Below are positions 5,947-7,896 of a stretch of DNA of 7,896 nucleotides, one piece after another. Under the pieces are notes generated by a model. The model did not search any database. It had not been told where the DNA came from and saw only the letters and a program-made list of their open reading frames with translations. The position numbers and the translations under genes were made by a program. Position 1 is the first letter of the stretch. Every line of letters begins with the position of its first letter. This DNA is from Candidatus Dormiibacterota bacterium (GTDB lineage Bacteria > Chloroflexota > Dormibacteria > UBA8260 > Bog-877): assembly GCA_003133485.1 (NCBI GenBank), contig PKXR01000129.1:1213-9108 (forward strand). The letters are read 5' to 3'.

Positions 5947-6177
5947 TCAGTCCAGGTCGATCTTGCGCGCGCGGGGCCGGCCTTTAGGCCCCTTGGGATG
6001 CCGTCGGTGCCCAATGGCCGCTGCCGCCGCCAGGACCAGCTCACGCTGAGCCTTGAGCAGGTGAGCGCGGGATTCCGGCGGCACCAGTTCCCCCAGCTCG
6101 GCGGCCGCCTTGGTCACCGCTCCGCCGACCAGCCGGACTGCCCATTCACCGATGCGGGTCGCCTCTTCACGCTCCAT
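5947..6177 (-). CDS. Small uncharacterised protein with basic C-terminal tail
   Basis: The 76-residue product is predicted mostly helical in the first 55 residues (amphipathic segments around EWAVRLVGGAVTKAAAELGEL and SRAHLLKAQRELVLAAAAAI). It ends in a basic, Pro/Gly-containing tail (about 57-72, RRHPKGPKGRPRARK) followed by IDLD. There is no signal peptide or certain membrane helix. I do not recognise the family. ATG 6177 shares its A with the TGA of the upstream ATPase gene (TGATG), and GGGAGA lies just ahead, so translation is coupled to the ATPase. That coupling, plus the good Shine-Dalgarno and coding-like codon use, makes it a real gene. A partner role for the ATPase is possible but untested. 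Confidence 0.75.
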   Translation of the reverse strand: MEREEATRIGEWAVRLVGGAVTKAAAELGELVPPESRAHLLKAQRELVLAAAAAIGHRRHPKGPKGRPRARKIDLD

Positions 6178-7343
6178 CAGGTTCTCCCAAAATGAATCGC
6201 CAGCTGACCGCTCTCCAGGTTGGCCGAGGTGGTCACCTTGCCGTGCAGCACCCGAGGCAGACTGATCTCTCGCTTGTAGGGACCGACGCTAACGTAAAGC
6301 TCGTCGTCCCGCTGGGTGAGTTCCACCTGCTCCTTGGTGGCAAACGGCAATTGCAGCGTGAGCACGTATCCCTCTCCTTCTTTGCGCAGCGCCTGCGGCT
6401 TGGTGTTGAACAAGATGGCGCTGGGGTCAATGTCTCCGAAGAGGGATTCGCCCAATTCCCGCAGATTATCCAGCCCCACGATCTCGTGATCGAAGAGCTG
6501 AGTGTTGAGGATCGGGACGGGGGAGAACGCCGACTCCACCTGCTCGGCGTAGCGCTGCTGCGACTTGCGCCAGTCCGCGAAGTACCCCTCCCTGACAGCC
6601 TCCGGGAGCACGCGATTTACCAGCACGGCATCCACCTGGTAGTCGTATAAATTGAGGTAGGTGTAGGCGCGCTGAGCCTCTTTGATTACCATCTTTTCCA
6701 GGTTTAGCACCAAGCGCACGGTGCAGGACTTGGAATCGCTGAGGACCTCCTTCATCGACTCCAAGTCCATCAGGAGCTCCTTGATGGAACCGTAGATCTC
6801 ATCGCCTGGCAGCGGAATCTTTATAAAAGGCTGGATCACCGGCCGAGCCACCTTCATGATCTTGCGCTCCAGCGGAAAGATCCGATCCAAGTACCAGCGG
6901 GCGACGTCCGGGAAGGCCAAAAGCTGCAGGGTCTCGCCGGTGGGTGCGCAGTCCACGATCAAGACGTCGTACTCCTGGAGCTGGGCGTGGCGCCGGATCC
7001 ACATCAGGCTGGAAATCTCCTCCATCCCGGGGGGGGTCGCTAACTCCTCGGCGATTATCTCGTCGACTCCCTGACTGTTGAACAACACCGTCAGGTAACG
7101 GTGAATTTTGTCCCAGTGCCCCTCCATTTCATGAAGGGCGTTGACCTCCTGGGCAAAGAGATTCTTGGCAACCTCCAGCGGGTCGGATGCCAGCTCGCGA
7201 TCCAGCGAGTCGCCCAGGCTGTGAGCGGCGTCAGTGGAAATCACCAGCGTTCTGAGGCCCATCTCAGCGCACTTGACGGCGGAGGCGGCGGCCACGGTCG
7301 TCTTGCCCACACCGCCCTTGCCGGTGTATAGGATCACCCGCAT
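6177..7343 (-). CDS. ArsA/Get3-family ATPase with C-terminal HSP20-like domain
   Basis: The 388-residue product begins with the deviant Walker A loop GKGGVGKTT (8-16; signature lysine K9). STDAAHSLGDSL (36-47) follows as switch I, then VDCAPTGETLQLLAFP (130-145), the switch II/A-loop region that normally reads DTAPTGHTLRLL. Residues about 311-388 match the alpha-crystallin/HSP20-like domain fused to some bacterial ArsA proteins (YVLTLQLPFATKEQVEL, ELYVSVGPYKREISLP). The family forms nucleotide-driven dimers that either power arsenite efflux or, as Get3, carry tail-anchored membrane proteins. The only cysteines seen are C25, C132 and one near 207. There is no CxxC zinc clasp and no arsB, arsR or arsC nearby, so arsenite transport is unlikely. 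It is the first gene of the eight-gene operon. ATG 7343 has no Shine-Dalgarno and lies seven bases from a TATACT box. Confidence 0.93.
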   Translation of the reverse strand: MRVILYTGKGGVGKTTVAAASAVKCAEMGLRTLVISTDAAHSLGDSLDRELASDPLEVAKNLFAQEVNALHEMEGHWDKIHRYLTVLFNSQGVDEIIAEELATPPGMEEISSLMWIRRHAQLQEYDVLIVDCAPTGETLQLLAFPDVARWYLDRIFPLERKIMKVARPVIQPFIKIPLPGDEIYGSIKELLMDLESMKEVLSDSKSCTVRLVLNLEKMVIKEAQRAYTYLNLYDYQVDAVLVNRVLPEAVREGYFADWRKSQQRYAEQVESAFSPVPILNTQLFDHEIVGLDNLRELGESLFGDIDPSAILFNTKPQALRKEGEGYVLTLQLPFATKEQVELTQRDDELYVSVGPYKREISLPRVLHGKVTTSANLESGQLAIHFGRT

Positions 7344-7350
7344 CTCAGCG

Positions 7351-7356
7351 AGTATA
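7351..7356 (-). promoter_or_regulatory. Candidate -10 box (TATACT) of the ATPase operon, leaderless start
   Basis: On the minus strand TATACT is followed by seven bases (CGCTGAG) and then ATG 7343. Transcription normally begins about seven bases after the -10 box, so the first base of the message should be at or next to the A of ATG. The absence of a Shine-Dalgarno at usable distance agrees with a leaderless mRNA. No good -35 is visible. The box shares CCCTATACT with the iclR promoter. Confidence 0.45.
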
Positions 7357-7377
7357 GGGACGGCCCGAAACCGCCCT
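7356..7377 (-). repeat. Inverted repeat next to the ATPase -10 box
   Basis: On the minus strand AGGGCGG (7377-7371) pairs with CCG plus CCCT (7363-7361 and 7359-7356), with one bulged T, around a 7-base loop. It fills the space between the upstream stop codon (7381) and the -10 box, where the -35 would be. No T run follows. It could be an operator, or a weak end signal for the upstream gene. Confidence 0.3.
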
Positions 7378-7380
7378 CTC

Positions 7381-7869
7381 TCAGTGGATAATGAAGGCCC
7401 CCACGATCACCATCAGGATCATCAATCCGCAGACTAAAATCACCCGGCGCAGGTCCAGCCACAGATAGGGGGTGCGGTCCGTCGGAACCGCGGGACTGTC
7501 GTCGAGCGGCTCAAGATGGGCCATCTGCTGCCGCTGGCGCTCCGCTCGGCCAGCGATCTTGCCCTTGCGCGGCAGAAAGGAGTTGGTGGCAGGAAGGGGC
7601 TCTGCCACGGTGGGAGGGGCCATTGCCGCGGGAGGTGTCCCCGGCGGGGAGGCCGCAGATGCCTGGAGAGGACCGGCGTTGCGGCGGGGCAGGAAGGAAC
7701 TCCGGGCCGGAGCGACAACCTGCTCGGGGGACACGCTCGCTACCTGGTCCGGGAGAATCGCCTCAGTTGCGGCCGGACCGCTCTTTTCGCCGGTCGGGCG
7801 GGCAGCGGGTGGCGCCGGTGGCCGCTTACGGGTGGTCGACGTCGGGCGGCGCCTGGTGCGTCTTGCCAA
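7381..7869 (-). CDS. Proline-rich tail-anchored membrane protein, uncharacterised
   Basis: The 162-residue product has an arginine-rich N-terminus (3-17), a long Pro/Ala-rich and probably disordered region (18-95), two copies of SFLPR plus R/K (58-63 and 97-102), and a charged segment (about 101-130). A single hydrophobic helix (about 143-161) is preceded by R141-R142 and followed by only H162. There is no N-terminal signal, so it should be a tail-anchored protein with its bulk in the cytoplasm. I do not recognise a family or function. The start is TTG 7869, bounded by an in-frame TAA directly upstream and served by GGAG six bases before it. The next gene downstream, 37 bases away, is the ArsA/Get3-like ATPase, whose eukaryotic relatives insert tail-anchored proteins. 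Confidence 0.72.
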   Translation of the reverse strand: MARRTRRRPTSTTRKRPPAPPAARPTGEKSGPAATEAILPDQVASVSPEQVVAPARSSFLPRRNAGPLQASAASPPGTPPAAMAPPTVAEPLPATNSFLPRKGKIAGRAERQRQQMAHLEPLDDSPAVPTDRTPYLWLDLRRVILVCGLMILMVIVGAFIIH

Positions 7870-7875
7870 TTAAAG

Positions 7876-7879
7876 CTCC
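7876..7879 (-). promoter_or_regulatory. Shine-Dalgarno of the tail-anchored protein gene
   Basis: GGAG on the minus strand lies six bases (CTTTAA) before TTG 7869. With the in-frame TAA at 7872-7870 it fixes the TTG as the only upstream start with a good ribosome site. Confidence 0.5.
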
Positions 7880-7896
7880 GCGAATACGGTGCCGGG

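Larger units (their letters stand above)
1057..7343 (-). other. Predicted eight-gene operon
   Basis: The genes follow one another on the minus strand with these junctions in transcription order: ATPase/76-aa protein, one-base overlap; then gap 6; M50/Nudix overlap 13; gap 4; gap 2; gap 2; gap 5 to the ROK kinase. There is no room for internal terminators or leaders. The only promoter-like box is before the ATPase gene. Several starts are GTG or TTG at coupled junctions. The tail-anchored protein gene may be transcribed through into this unit, since only 37 bases separate them. Confidence 0.75.

Noticed and set aside
6177..7343. Arsenic-resistance locus
   Set aside because: There is no ArsB, ArsR, ArsC or ArsD, the metal-binding cysteines are missing, and the neighbours are unrelated to arsenic.
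7870..7896. End of another minus-strand gene (frame ending PGTVFAEL then TAA)
   Set aside because: All three frames are open over these 27 bases, so a gene end cannot be told from intergenic sequence.
1..7896. CRISPR array, tRNA, rRNA, insertion sequence or prophage
   Set aside because: No regularly spaced repeats, cloverleaf-like sequence, transposase, terminal repeats or phage gene was seen on either strand.

Overview
The window is a GC-rich (about two-thirds G+C by eye), tightly packed stretch of bacterial chromosome. It has no rRNA, tRNA, CRISPR array, transposase or phage gene. GC-rich third codon positions, frequent GTG and TTG starts, an ArsA/Get3-type ATPase with an HSP20-like tail, an LppX/LprG-like lipoprotein and a Pro/Ala-rich membrane protein suggest a Terrabacteria-type lineage such as Chloroflexota, Dormibacterota or Actinomycetota. 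That placement is an inference and is weak.

Left part, plus strand: the C-terminal end of an HtrA/DegP-like PDZ domain (1-150) is followed by a 133-base non-coding stretch. This stretch holds a strong GC-rich hairpin, a TATACT promoter box and the left part of an inverted repeat that runs into the next gene. Then comes an IclR-family regulator (about 284-1060).

Middle, minus strand: eight genes read from 7343 down to 1057 with gaps or overlaps of only -13 to +6 bases. In transcription order they are an ArsA/Get3-family ATPase, a 76-residue unknown, a site-2-protease-like M50 metalloprotease, a Nudix hydrolase, a CaCA-type cation exchanger with unusual alpha repeats, a lipoprotein, endonuclease IV (nfo) and a ROK-family sugar kinase. 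The kinase and the IclR gene converge and share one CTAG for both stop codons. The spacing predicts one polycistronic transcript with translational coupling.

Right end, minus strand: just upstream of the ATPase, separated by 37 bases, is a 162-residue protein with a basic, Pro/Ala-rich N-terminal region, two copies of an SFLPR(R/K) motif and a single membrane helix ending one residue before the C-terminus. This is a tail-anchored topology. Get3, the eukaryotic relative of the ATPase, delivers tail-anchored proteins to membranes, so the pairing is the most interesting feature here. The ATPase promoter box lies seven bases before its ATG, which predicts a leaderless message.

How the genes may work together: ATPase plus HSP20-like domain, M50 protease, tail-anchored protein, lipoprotein and the nearby HtrA end suggest membrane-protein handling. 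Nudix and Nfo fit nucleotide and DNA damage repair. The ROK kinase and IclR fit sugar metabolism. The operon may simply be a mixed housekeeping unit; a joint function is inference.
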